The translations under genes were made by a program, and so were the position numbers. This document shows positions 7,995 through 15,795 of a DNA stretch of 64,000 bases, piece after piece. The DNA comes from Autumnicola tepida. GTDB lineage: Bacteria > Bacteroidota > Bacteroidia > Flavobacteriales > Flavobacteriaceae. The notes under the pieces were generated by a model, which did no database searches, was not told the origin of the DNA, and saw only the letters and a program-made list of their open reading frames with translations. The stretch spans positions 13,208-77,207 of the forward strand of contig NZ_JAVRHQ010000021.1 in the NCBI RefSeq assembly GCF_031846485.1, in the 5' to 3' direction. Position 1 is the first letter of the stretch. The number at the start of each line of letters is the position of its first letter.

Positions 7995-9143
7995 TACATT
8001 ATTTTCAAGGTTCTTCTTATATCTGAAAAACAATTGAGAAACCGGGATCAACATTAAACCGGTAAAGATGAATAGCAGAAACGATAACTTTAAACTGAAG
8101 GCATCGGCCAAATAGCCAATTAAAGGTGGTCCCAGTAACATTCCCACAATTCCATAAGTTGCAATAATAGAAATGGCCATTCCCGCAGAATATTTTGGAG
8201 AAGTTCCCGCCAGGGTAAAAGTCATGGGTATAATTGCGGCCACTCCAAGGCCTACCATGCTAAAGCCAATAATGGCGGGCCAGAAGTAGGGAAAAATCAC
8301 AACGGTTAATATTCCCAACGCCACAAGCAGGGAGCTGATAATGTATGTTCTTTCCATGCCGATTTTCTCAATAATAAAGTCTGAGAAAAACCTGGAGAGC
8401 GCCATAAAGATCATAAAGATGAAGTAGCCTAAAGTAAAAATTTCTTCCCCAATAACTTCTTTAAAATAAACACCACTCCAGTCAAACATACCCCCTTCAC
8501 ATAAAGCAGCGAAAAATACCAGGAGTCCCAGATATAAAATGAATTTATCAGGTTTTCCCAGTTTTAATTTATTTCCCCCTGGTGCACGGTCATTCTCCAA
8601 TAAAAAAGGATAGGCAGCAATTGCCAGAATTAAGGTGAGTATGGCTACTATTAAAAGATGTTGCGGCATTGAGATATTCAACTTCAGCATAAGGGTGGAA
8701 AATCCCACTCCGGTTAATCCGCCGGTGCTCCATAAACCATGAAAAGAGCCGTTGATTTTCTTTCCAAAATTGTTCTGCAATGTCACTGCCTGCGTATTCA
8801 TAGCAATGTTTAGGATCCTCATGCAAAAAGAAAAAACGCAGATAGAAATAATAAGGAGCACTAAATTACCTGAGGTTCCAATTAAATATAAAGCCAATGC
8901 AAAAAAAACAGAAGCAATTGCTAAAGGTCCGCGGCTGTTAAACCTTGAAACCAGCCAGCCGGAAACGGGTAAACCTATAAGGCTGCTCACCGGCATGGCC
9001 AAAAGCAAACTGCCCAGTTCTGCTTCGTTAAAATCAAAAAGGGTCTTTATTGTAGGTATCCGTGAGGCCCAGGTGGAAAAACAGAAGCCCGCCAGGAAAA
9101 AATATATACTAAGGGAAATGCGTTGCTTCTTTTTGGTTTCCAT
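7992..9143 (-). CDS. MFS transporter (YbjJ-like, sugar type)
   Basis: A 383-residue inner-membrane protein with about 12 membrane helices in two halves. The N-terminal half has FSTWASRIPTIKTLF and, between helices 2 and 3, GWLVSRFNSRGPL, the MFS motif-A position. The pattern matches the YbjJ/FucP-like group of major facilitator proteins, several of which move sugars or are of unknown substrate. It lies upstream of, and in the same orientation as, the GH9-CE15 pair, which makes import of a released sugar a fair guess but not more. Ends with a short basic cytoplasmic tail (YKKNLENNV). Confidence 0.8.
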   Translation of the reverse strand: METKKKQRISLSIYFFLAGFCFSTWASRIPTIKTLFDFNEAELGSLLLAMPVSSLIGLPVSGWLVSRFNSRGPLAIASVFFALALYLIGTSGNLVLLIISICVFSFCMRILNIAMNTQAVTLQNNFGKKINGSFHGLWSTGGLTGVGFSTLMLKLNISMPQHLLIVAILTLILAIAAYPFLLENDRAPGGNKLKLGKPDKFILYLGLLVFFAALCEGGMFDWSGVYFKEVIGEEIFTLGYFIFMIFMALSRFFSDFIIEKIGMERTYIISSLLVALGILTVVIFPYFWPAIIGFSMVGLGVAAIIPMTFTLAGTSPKYSAGMAISIIATYGIVGMLLGPPLIGYLADAFSLKLSFLLFIFTGLMLIPVSQLFFRYKKNLENNV

Positions 9144-9214
9144 GTTACTTGTGAAAAATGCAAATATCTATGGTTATTCCTTAATAGAAAAACCAACTTA
9201 ATTTATTTTCCGTT

Positions 9215-9847
9215 TTATTCTAAAAGAGTTTCCAGGGCAGAGAAATCTTCGATATAAAAATTGGCAAATTTGCTCCTGGGCTGGTTTAATTTCGCGACCT
9301 GTATGGTAGTCATTCCCAACTGGTATCCCGCCTTTAATTCCGCTTCTGCTTTGTCGCCAATAACATACATGTCTTGAGGTTTTATTTTCTTGTTGTGAAG
9401 AACTTCTTTCAGGATATCTTTTTTGGAAGGCCTTGAGGCGTATAATGTGTTGCTTATATGTATTTCAGAAAATATTGTTTCCAGCTTCAGGGCGCGGATC
9501 TTTGCTTCCTGAAGTTCTTTAAACCCCTCTGAAACCAAAATTTTTTCATGAGGGAGATTGTTTACAAGCTGAAAATCATCAAAGCTTTCCAGCTTTAGCT
9601 GAAAAGTACTTTTCCTGAAATTAGAGGCAAACGCTTCTTTGACTTCTGTGCTTACATTAAATTTTTCAAAAACCGAAACGAATGAATTTCTTTTTAATTC
9701 TTCCAGGATTTTGCTGGTGGTTTCTTCAGAATAATAGCAGGCGGCGGTTTCAGCAAAAATATTCAATAGTTCCCGTACTTTTTCTTTAGGAATACTGGCC
9801 GAAGGAAAAATAGTGTTGTCCAGGTCAAAAATCAGTAGTTTTTCCAT
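9215..9847 (-). CDS. HAD-superfamily hydrolase
   Basis: A 210-residue cytoplasmic phosphatase of the haloacid dehalogenase fold. Motif I is FDLDNT with the nucleophile D8 and acid D10; the motif IV acid lies in MYVIGDKAEAELKAG near the C terminus, and the Lys of motif III is in SRPSKKDIL. A helical cap of about 80 residues is inserted after motif I (C1 cap), as in phosphoglycolate phosphatase-like and nucleotidase-like members. The substrate is not evident. It lies 38 bases downstream of the MEMO-family gene on the same strand, so the two may be cotranscribed. Confidence 0.85.
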   Translation of the reverse strand: MEKLLIFDLDNTIFPSASIPKEKVRELLNIFAETAACYYSEETTSKILEELKRNSFVSVFEKFNVSTEVKEAFASNFRKSTFQLKLESFDDFQLVNNLPHEKILVSEGFKELQEAKIRALKLETIFSEIHISNTLYASRPSKKDILKEVLHNKKIKPQDMYVIGDKAEAELKAGYQLGMTTIQVAKLNQPRSKFANFYIEDFSALETLLE

Positions 9848-9884
9848 TTCAGCTTAATTACTTCTGCGTGCATATGTGCTAATT

Positions 9885-10946
9885 TTATTCGTACGCCATT
9901 CCCACATAACCTACCCAATGGTGTGTATTGGCCGGTGCGGTGGTTCCCATACCTATATCTTTAACTTCTATATGAGGATTGTGAATACTGCTTCGGTAAT
10001 CTATTTTCTTTCCGTATAGCGGATTTCCATCGAGGAGCAGGTTGAGGTTATTAGCCAGAAGTAATCCAAAGGGTACAGAATACCGTCCGCACCAGGTCCA
10101 TTTGTATTCTTTATAATTTTTTTCCTGAACAGTGGCTTTGGTGAAATCTTTTATTTTTTCATTATCGATTGTTCCGCTAAGAAGTTCTTTGCTAATATCA
10201 AGATCCTTTTGCCTGGCTTTTGCAGTTCCCAAACTATCTGTTCCGTAGCGAGCAAGGTTACTTCCTCCCCAGTCCTCATCTCCATAATGTATGGCATCTG
10301 TAGAAATCACCACCGCGACGTCTTTCCCGTACTGCAAATTTTCTTCCTGCATAATTTGATATAGCGCGCCTGCCAGGTCTCCGGCAAATTGCCGCATATC
10401 ACTGTATTTCATATAAGGCACCAGCAGAGGGACTATTTCTATGTCAGGATTATTTTTGCTGAGGAAAGGCGTAATGGCCTCCAGGGCATGTTCGGTTTGT
10501 ATCATACTGTCATGAACCATAAAATCCTGTGGAGGCAATTTTTGAATTAATTTTTCCCGAATTGGTGAAACTTCAATGTTTCCATAAGGGCTTTTCCATT
10601 TTTGGTAAGAGCCGAAAATTATTTTATCCTGAAGGTCGAAATTACGGGCTTTATGTGCCACCCCAACCAAAATAATGGTATTGGCTTTTATGCCTGCAAG
10701 TGTTTTATTATATAATCCCGCCGCATAGGAGTAATCGTCATGTGGGGAAATTACTGCTTTGTAGATTTCATCCGTCTGAAGCTTATCATCATCAGCCATA
10801 CGGGAAAAAATACTGTCCATTTGCCACTTGTATTGGGCAAATCCAATAGTATCTGTTTGTGTACGGATCTTTTGTGCGCTAAGGTTATAAGCTGAAGTAA
10901 GCAATATCAGCTTCAGGAAAAGTAAAAAGGTTTTCTTGGTTTTCAT
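9885..10946 (-). CDS. MEMO-family protein (AmmeMemoRadiSam system protein B type), secreted
   Basis: A 353-residue protein of the MEMO1 family, related to extradiol dioxygenases. A signal peptide or anchor covers about residues 6-24 (LLFLKLILLTSAYNLSA), unusual beside the cytosolic members. Family features visible are AVISPHDDYSYAAG (binding-site histidine), IILVGVAHKA, EHALEAITPFL and VVISTDAIHYGDEDWGG. The conserved active-site histidines and cysteine equivalent of MEMO suggest metal binding, but no activity is established for this branch. The radical-SAM and AMMECR1 partners that give the system its name are not in the neighbourhood. Confidence 0.82.
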   Translation of the reverse strand: MKTKKTFLLFLKLILLTSAYNLSAQKIRTQTDTIGFAQYKWQMDSIFSRMADDDKLQTDEIYKAVISPHDDYSYAAGLYNKTLAGIKANTIILVGVAHKARNFDLQDKIIFGSYQKWKSPYGNIEVSPIREKLIQKLPPQDFMVHDSMIQTEHALEAITPFLSKNNPDIEIVPLLVPYMKYSDMRQFAGDLAGALYQIMQEENLQYGKDVAVVISTDAIHYGDEDWGGSNLARYGTDSLGTAKARQKDLDISKELLSGTIDNEKIKDFTKATVQEKNYKEYKWTWCGRYSVPFGLLLANNLNLLLDGNPLYGKKIDYRSSIHNPHIEVKDIGMGTTAPANTHHWVGYVGMAYE

Positions 10947-11156
10947 CTTAATTGGTCAAAACAGGAAGATAATAAAATTTAGGATTCAGAAGCATGGCTG
11001 TAAAGCCGAAAGAGCTAAAGCAAAATTTGTTTTTAGGATGTTTGATAGCCTGTTTGCTGTGGGATTAGGGATGCGGACTTTCCGGCTTAACCGGTTTCTT
11101 TCCTGATCTTAAAAATACACTTTTTCTACAACCCGGTAATTAGTGATGAACCGCTG

Positions 11157-11454
11157 TTAGGCTGGTTTGTTTTGTAAGGGTTTTATGTTGTTGAACTCTT
11201 CCTCTTTTAAGGATTTTTCTTCTTCTAAATCATAGTCATCTTGTAATCCTAACCAAAACTTTGCAGTTGTACCAAAATATTTTGAAAGTCGAAGAGCTGT
11301 ATCTGCAGTTATTCTTCTTTTCTTTTTTATGATTTCACTTATCCTTGTCTGCGGAATAAAAGTTTCTTTGGAAAGTCTGTATGCAGTAATTTCCATTGGA
11401 TCTAAAAACTCTTCTTTTAAAACTTCTCCAGGATGTATTTTCTACTTTTTCCAT
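11157..11454 (-). pseudogene. higA: higA-type antitoxin gene with N-terminal frameshift
   Basis: The frame from ATG 11396 gives 79 residues of a HigA-type XRE antitoxin (AYRLSKETFIPQTRISEI, then LSKYFGTTAKFWLGLQ). Upstream, in the same frame, codons give KIHPGEVLKEEFLDPMEI, which is exactly how this family begins, but a TAG precedes it. ATG GAA AAA GTA (11454-11443) sits one base out of frame; removing one G would restore MEKVKIHPGEVLKEEF. So the gene is either inactivated by a one-base insertion, or translated from 11396 without its first helix. No higB toxin was found on either side. A sequencing error cannot be excluded. Confidence 0.6.
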
Positions 11455-11770
11455 CTTTATATCTTTTTTTAGGATTAATGGTAATCAACAATGGGAACTT
11501 CACAGGCATTTTCATTTTCCTATTTAAACATCATTCTCCATTATATATAGTTTAATCTATTTCACGATACTAACTTAAAAGATTAGAAGTTCCAAGCACG
11601 ATAAATTAGCGACTTAACCCATTCTTGTAGAAATATTCTATTCCTTAAACGTTTATAAACGGATATAAACGTAAACAAATAATTACCAGACGAATACTGC
11701 CAAAGTACTGCTTTATGTTTGTCTCGTTGAAATGAACTAATGATTTTCAGCTGCAATAAATTCTATAGTT
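11455..11770. other. AT-rich intergenic region between higA remnant and ssb
   Basis: About 316 bases. It holds a 32-codon minus-strand ORF (11417-11515, overlapping the higA N terminus in another frame) that I do not believe, and a -7 element for ssb near its right end. No toxin gene, RNA fold or repeat was recognised. Confidence 0.4.
11714..11721 (+). promoter_or_regulatory. -7 element of ssb promoter (candidate)
   Basis: TATGTTTG fits the Bacteroidota -7 consensus TAnnTTTG. No clear TTG appears 17-23 bases upstream, so support is from one element only. It would give a leader of about 40 bases before the ssb ATG. Confidence 0.35.
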
Positions 11771-12103
11771 ATGAGCACTCTAAGAAACAAAGTACAATTG
11801 ATTGGCAATGTAGGTAATGATCCTGAAATCGTAAACCTGGAATCCGGAAAGAAACTGGCAAAATTTTCTATCGCTACTAACGAAAGTTACAAAAACGCCA
11901 AAGGGGAAAAAATTACCGATACCCAATGGCACAATATAGTGGCCTGGGGCAAGACCGCCGAACTTGTTGAAAACTTTGTTCCCAAAGGGAAAGAAGTTGG
12001 CATAGAAGGGAAATTAACCAGCAGAAGTTATGAGGATAAGGAAGGGCAAAAACGCTATATTACTGAAGTAATTTGCAGGGAACTGCTCTTACTTGGAAAG
12101 TAA
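11771..12103 (+). CDS. ssb: Single-stranded DNA-binding protein, short form
   Basis: A 110-residue single OB-fold protein that coats single-stranded DNA. MSTLRNKVQLIGNVGNDPEI, KLAKFSIATNE and TQWHNIVAWGKTAELV are standard SSB segments. Unlike the main replicative SSB it ends right after the fold (ELLLLGK) and lacks both the glycine/proline-rich linker and the acidic DDDIPF-type tip that recruits repair and replication enzymes. Bacteroidota often carry such a second short SSB. It stands alone and is followed by a strong terminator. Confidence 0.9.
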   Translation: MSTLRNKVQLIGNVGNDPEIVNLESGKKLAKFSIATNESYKNAKGEKITDTQWHNIVAWGKTAELVENFVPKGKEVGIEGKLTSRSYEDKEGQKRYITEVICRELLLLGK

Positions 12104-12137
12104 ATCGGTTACAAAAAATGTGTTTCTATGATAATGG

Positions 12138-12180
12138 AAAGCTTTTCCTCCTGAACCCGTTCCTGGAGGAAAGGCTTTTT
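12138..12180 (+). terminator. Terminator of ssb
   Basis: A 14-bp stem (AAAGCTTTTCCTCC with GGAGGAAAGGCTTT, one wobble) with a 13-base loop and a T-tract, 35 bases after the ssb stop. Confidence 0.8.
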
Positions 12181-12358
12181 GCCTGCCTTTCCTGAAGAAG
12201 CCGGAGAATTTTTCAGGAATTCCCGCATTTGTTTTCGAGCTGCTTTTTCGCATTTGCAGTACTGAACCTTTAGGTATAGGCTAATGTGTGCCTGAAGAAA
12301 TTATTATTGAAAATCAAATAGCGGCCATGGTTACTAAAAAAATAGAGAGTGCCAGAAT

Positions 12359-13459
12359 TTAGCGGCGGCCGATCCTTTTATGCTTTTCGGCATAGGTGGT
12401 ATGTAACCGGCGGGTAAAAACGTCCAGTTCTTCAGAAACCTCTTTAATTAAGGCTGAATATTTTTTGAAGGCTTTTTCGTCCAGTTTTTCCTGTTGAATG
12501 ATATCTGTAAGGCCCTGAATGGTGGTGATTGGCCTTCTTAATATGTGGGAGATGTCAAAGGAAATTTGTTCCAGTGCCTGCTCATATTCTTTGATCCTGT
12601 TTATGTTTTGGAACATGCCGTACCAGACAATTGTACCGTCCACAAGTTTTTCAGGACGGGAAATTCCTCTTTGCCAGGATGTCCTGCCGTCCAGTAACAC
12701 ACGAAATTCAATGTCCCACAAGCTAAGTTCTTCCGCTGAAATTCTAATGCTTTCCAAAACAAAGTCAAGGTCTGCCGGATGTACTGCTTCAAAGATTTTG
12801 TTAGCATCACTTTTTAGAATATCCGGGGCTAAAATGGGGTGAACCTCATGTATTCCCTCGCTTATAAAGGTAAAACGGTAGTGGCCTTGGGGACTCATTT
12901 CAAACTGATAAATAGTGCCAGGGGCCTGATTGGTAAGTTTTTTTAAACGGGAAATATTAGCCTCAATAGTTTTATCCTGCTCAAGGACTTTCTTTCTGTT
13001 ATTGAGGTTGTCCATTGTTTTCTTAGCTAATAACTGTAGCGCTCTTTGCTGGGAACGGGTGATTTTCCTCGGTTGTTTATCCAGAATACAAAGATTTCCC
13101 ATCACATTCCCCTTAGGAGTAATTAAAGGAGCCCCGGCATAAAATCTTATATTAGGATCTCCTAAAACAAGGGGATTAGTATTAAATCTATTATCTTTCA
13201 AAGAATCTTCCACTACTAATACTTCGTGGGGTTTATCGAAACTGTATCTGCAAAATGCATCATTTCGATCGGTTTCTTCTACTTCAATACCTTTTTTGGC
13301 CTTAAACCATTGGCGTTTATCATCTATAAGTGTAATAAGAGAGATAGGAGTGTCACAGATTGCAGAAGCAATCTCCACAAGTTCGTCAAGATCAGAATCG
13401 GGTTCAGTATCTAAAATCTTATAATCCAGTAATTCCTGCAGGCGTTCTTCTTCGTTCAT
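12359..13459 (-). CDS. GAF-PAS protein with isolated DHp (histidine-kinase dimerisation) segment
   Basis: A 366-residue cytoplasmic sensory protein. Residues about 20-155 are a GAF domain (ISLITLIDDKRQWFKAKKG, FYAGAPLITPKGNVMGNLCI). Residues about 175-290 are a PAS domain of the PAS_3 type (HPADLDFVLESI, WDIEFRVLLDG). A predicted two-helix DHp segment follows with an H-box, FDISHILRRPITTIQGL, phospho-acceptor H305. The protein then stops at residue 366: there is no HATPase domain with N, G1 or G2 boxes, and the bases after the stop do not continue one in any frame. It may act as a phosphotransfer or signalling partner for other kinases, or signal by dimerisation alone. No response regulator is adjacent. 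Confidence 0.82.
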   Translation of the reverse strand: MNEEERLQELLDYKILDTEPDSDLDELVEIASAICDTPISLITLIDDKRQWFKAKKGIEVEETDRNDAFCRYSFDKPHEVLVVEDSLKDNRFNTNPLVLGDPNIRFYAGAPLITPKGNVMGNLCILDKQPRKITRSQQRALQLLAKKTMDNLNNRKKVLEQDKTIEANISRLKKLTNQAPGTIYQFEMSPQGHYRFTFISEGIHEVHPILAPDILKSDANKIFEAVHPADLDFVLESIRISAEELSLWDIEFRVLLDGRTSWQRGISRPEKLVDGTIVWYGMFQNINRIKEYEQALEQISFDISHILRRPITTIQGLTDIIQQEKLDEKAFKKYSALIKEVSEELDVFTRRLHTTYAEKHKRIGRR

Positions 13460-13576
13460 TTTTGGGGCATTTAAAAAGCATCAAAAATAAAAATTTCGTG
13501 TTAAAACAATACGTCAGAAAATTATACTGTTGTATGTTTTTGTACAAAATTGATCAATAATATCTTTTTTGTCGCT

Positions 13577-15349
13577 TTAATGATCAATGGCTTTCCCAGC
13601 ACCGCCGGGAATTCGAATATTTTCTACAATTTCCTGAACCTCTTCAGGAGGCGCTGCGGTAAACCTGGAAATAATTAATGAAACTGCTATGTTCAAAAAC
13701 ATAGCTATAGCGCCAAAACCTTCGGGAGAAATCCCGAACCACCATTCTGATGAAGGCAAAGGTTCCAGTATGCCCCACAGTCCCGTTTTAAAACGGATCA
13801 TATAAAAAAGCATTATAGAAATGCCTACTACCATTCCGGCCACCGCTCCTTCCTTATTCATTCTTTTATCAAAAATGCCTAAAACAATAGCTGGAAAAAA
13901 GGAGGCCGCAGCAAGCCCAAAAGCCAATGCCACTACGGCGGCAACAAAGCCTGGCGGATAAATCCCGAAAAGGCCTGCAATAAGAACGGCAACAAAAATG
14001 CTTATTCTTGCGGCTAAGAGTTCCTGTTTATCGTTAATGTCTGGTTTTAATTGTTTTTTCAGCAAATCATGGGAAATAGATGTGGAAATCACCAGTAAAA
14101 GTCCTGCGGCAGTAGATAAGGCAGCGGCTAATCCTCCCGCGGCCACTAATCCAATGACCCAGTTTGGAAGTTGGGCAATTTCAGGATTTGCCAGTACCAT
14201 AATGTCACGATCTACATAAAGCTCGTTTTCATCATTAGTAGGATTGCTTACCAGTCTTTGCCCATAAGCGCCACGTTCTTCAGTGTATTTTGGTTTCTCT
14301 TCCACTGCTTCGCCAGCTACATACTGGATTTTTCCATCATTGTTTTTATCAGTCCATGCGATAAGGCCGGTATTTTCCCAGTTTTTAAACCATTCCGGCA
14401 TCTGTTCGTAGGGAGTTTCACTAACCGTTTCGATAAGGTTGGTACGCGCAAAAACGGCAACCGCCGGGGCAGTGGTATAAAGAATGGCGATAAGCAACAA
14501 TGCCCAGCCTGCAGATTTCCTGGCATCCCGCACTTTAGGCACGGTAAAGAACCTTACAATTACATGCGGTAGACCCGAAGTTCCTGCCATCAAGGCCAGA
14601 GTAATGGCAAAAACATCCCAGGTAGATTTTGTGCCGGAGGTGTATTCGGTAAACCCGAGCTGTGTATGCAAGTTGTCCAGTTTTTCCAGAAGAAAAGTAC
14701 CGTCTTCAACCCTCCCACCCATGCCTATTTGAGGCAGGGGATTGCCCGTCATCTGGATAGAAATAAAAATAGCTGGCACCATAAAGGCAAAGATCAGAAC
14801 ACAATATTGTGCTACCTGGGTATAAGTAATGCCTTTCATTCCGCCTAAAAAAGCAAAGATCAGCACAACCACCATTCCTATGACTACTCCCATGGTAATA
14901 TCTACCTGCAGAAATTGTGAAAATACAATTCCAACCCCGCGCATTTGCCCCGCCACGTATGTAAAAGAAACAATGAGGGCGCAAATTATGGCAACTGTCC
15001 TGGCGGTATTGGAGTAATACCGGTCTCCTATAAAATCCGGAACGGTAAATTTGCCAAACTTCCGTAGATATGGAGCAAGTAATAATGCCAGCAACACATA
15101 TCCGCCGGTCCAGCCCATAAGATAAACTGAACCATCGTAGCCGCTAAAGGAGATGATACCGGCCATGGAGATAAAAGAAGCCGCGCTCATCCGGTCGGCA
15201 GCGGTGGCCATACCATTGGCCAGAGGGGAAACTCCGCCGCCGGCAACATAAAACTCTTTGGTAGATCCCGCACGTGCCCAGATAGCAATTCCAAAATACA
15301 GTGCAAAACTAATCCCGACCAGCAGCCAGGTCCAGACCTGAATGCTCAT
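13577..15349 (-). CDS. Sodium:solute symporter, large subunit (VC_2705 / ActP-like)
   Basis: A 590-residue inner-membrane SSS-family transporter with about 13 helices. Early segments STKEFYVAGGGVSPLANG and ATAADRMSAASFISMAG are the family signature, and a long hydrophilic loop (about 315-375, with DKNNDGKIQ) lies mid-protein, as in the VC_2705 type. It couples sodium to uptake of a small carboxylate such as acetate, but substrate is inferred from relatives. The DUF4212 small subunit lies 24 bases upstream on the same strand, the standard pair in this group. Confidence 0.88.
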   Translation of the reverse strand: MSIQVWTWLLVGISFALYFGIAIWARAGSTKEFYVAGGGVSPLANGMATAADRMSAASFISMAGIISFSGYDGSVYLMGWTGGYVLLALLLAPYLRKFGKFTVPDFIGDRYYSNTARTVAIICALIVSFTYVAGQMRGVGIVFSQFLQVDITMGVVIGMVVVLIFAFLGGMKGITYTQVAQYCVLIFAFMVPAIFISIQMTGNPLPQIGMGGRVEDGTFLLEKLDNLHTQLGFTEYTSGTKSTWDVFAITLALMAGTSGLPHVIVRFFTVPKVRDARKSAGWALLLIAILYTTAPAVAVFARTNLIETVSETPYEQMPEWFKNWENTGLIAWTDKNNDGKIQYVAGEAVEEKPKYTEERGAYGQRLVSNPTNDENELYVDRDIMVLANPEIAQLPNWVIGLVAAGGLAAALSTAAGLLLVISTSISHDLLKKQLKPDINDKQELLAARISIFVAVLIAGLFGIYPPGFVAAVVALAFGLAAASFFPAIVLGIFDKRMNKEGAVAGMVVGISIMLFYMIRFKTGLWGILEPLPSSEWWFGISPEGFGAIAMFLNIAVSLIISRFTAAPPEEVQEIVENIRIPGGAGKAIDH

Positions 15350-15373
15350 AAGCCAAGAATAAATTGAATGGAT

Positions 15374-15643
15374 TTAATTGGTATCATCTTCACTGTAGCC
15401 AAATTTTTTGTCAAGGGAATTCATCAATCTCACGTATACAAATATCAAAATGACAAACACGTAGATAGAACCCTGTTGCGCAAACCAAAAACCGAGTTTA
15501 AAGCCTCCCAGGTGAAAATTATTCAGGTAATCTTTAAAAAGGATTCCTGCACCAAAAGAAACAATGAACCAAATACTTAAAAGAATAAGCAGGTACTTTT
15601 TGTTTTTCCTCCAATAACTATGGGCATTCCTGCTGTTGTTCAT
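15374..15643 (-). CDS. DUF4212 sodium symporter small subunit
   Basis: An 89-residue membrane protein with two helices (about 19-36 and 51-71) and a YWRKNKKYLL start after a short polar head, typical of DUF4212 (VC_2704). Always found beside a large SSS subunit, as here. FGAGILF and GFKLGFWFAQQGSIYVFV are the conserved core. Its exact role is not established; it is presumed to assist assembly or activity of the transporter. Confidence 0.88.
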   Translation of the reverse strand: MNNSRNAHSYWRKNKKYLLILLSIWFIVSFGAGILFKDYLNNFHLGGFKLGFWFAQQGSIYVFVILIFVYVRLMNSLDKKFGYSEDDTN

Positions 15644-15795
15644 TTTAAAGAAGCAATATTTTTATCTAATATATAATATTATTGTTAAATATTGATAACT
15701 TTTTCAATTATGAAAGAGAAATAGATGATCTTTCTTATTAAAAATTGAAAGAAAGTCTCGTTAGAAGATTCTGAGAAATTGGAAAATCCCTGCTT

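Noticed and set aside
2130..10000. Full polysaccharide-utilisation locus
   Set aside because: No SusC/SusD homolog, no hybrid two-component regulator or ECF sigma in the window; only scattered enzymes.
11417..11515. 32-codon minus-strand ORF starting MKMPVKFPLLITINPKKRYK upstream of higA
   Set aside because: It ends inside the higA N-terminal region in another frame, shows no higB-like motif, and seems to be by-product of the frameshifted region.
14171..14572. 133-codon frame opposite to the symporter
   Set aside because: Antisense shadow of the SSS gene; low-complexity composition and no start context.
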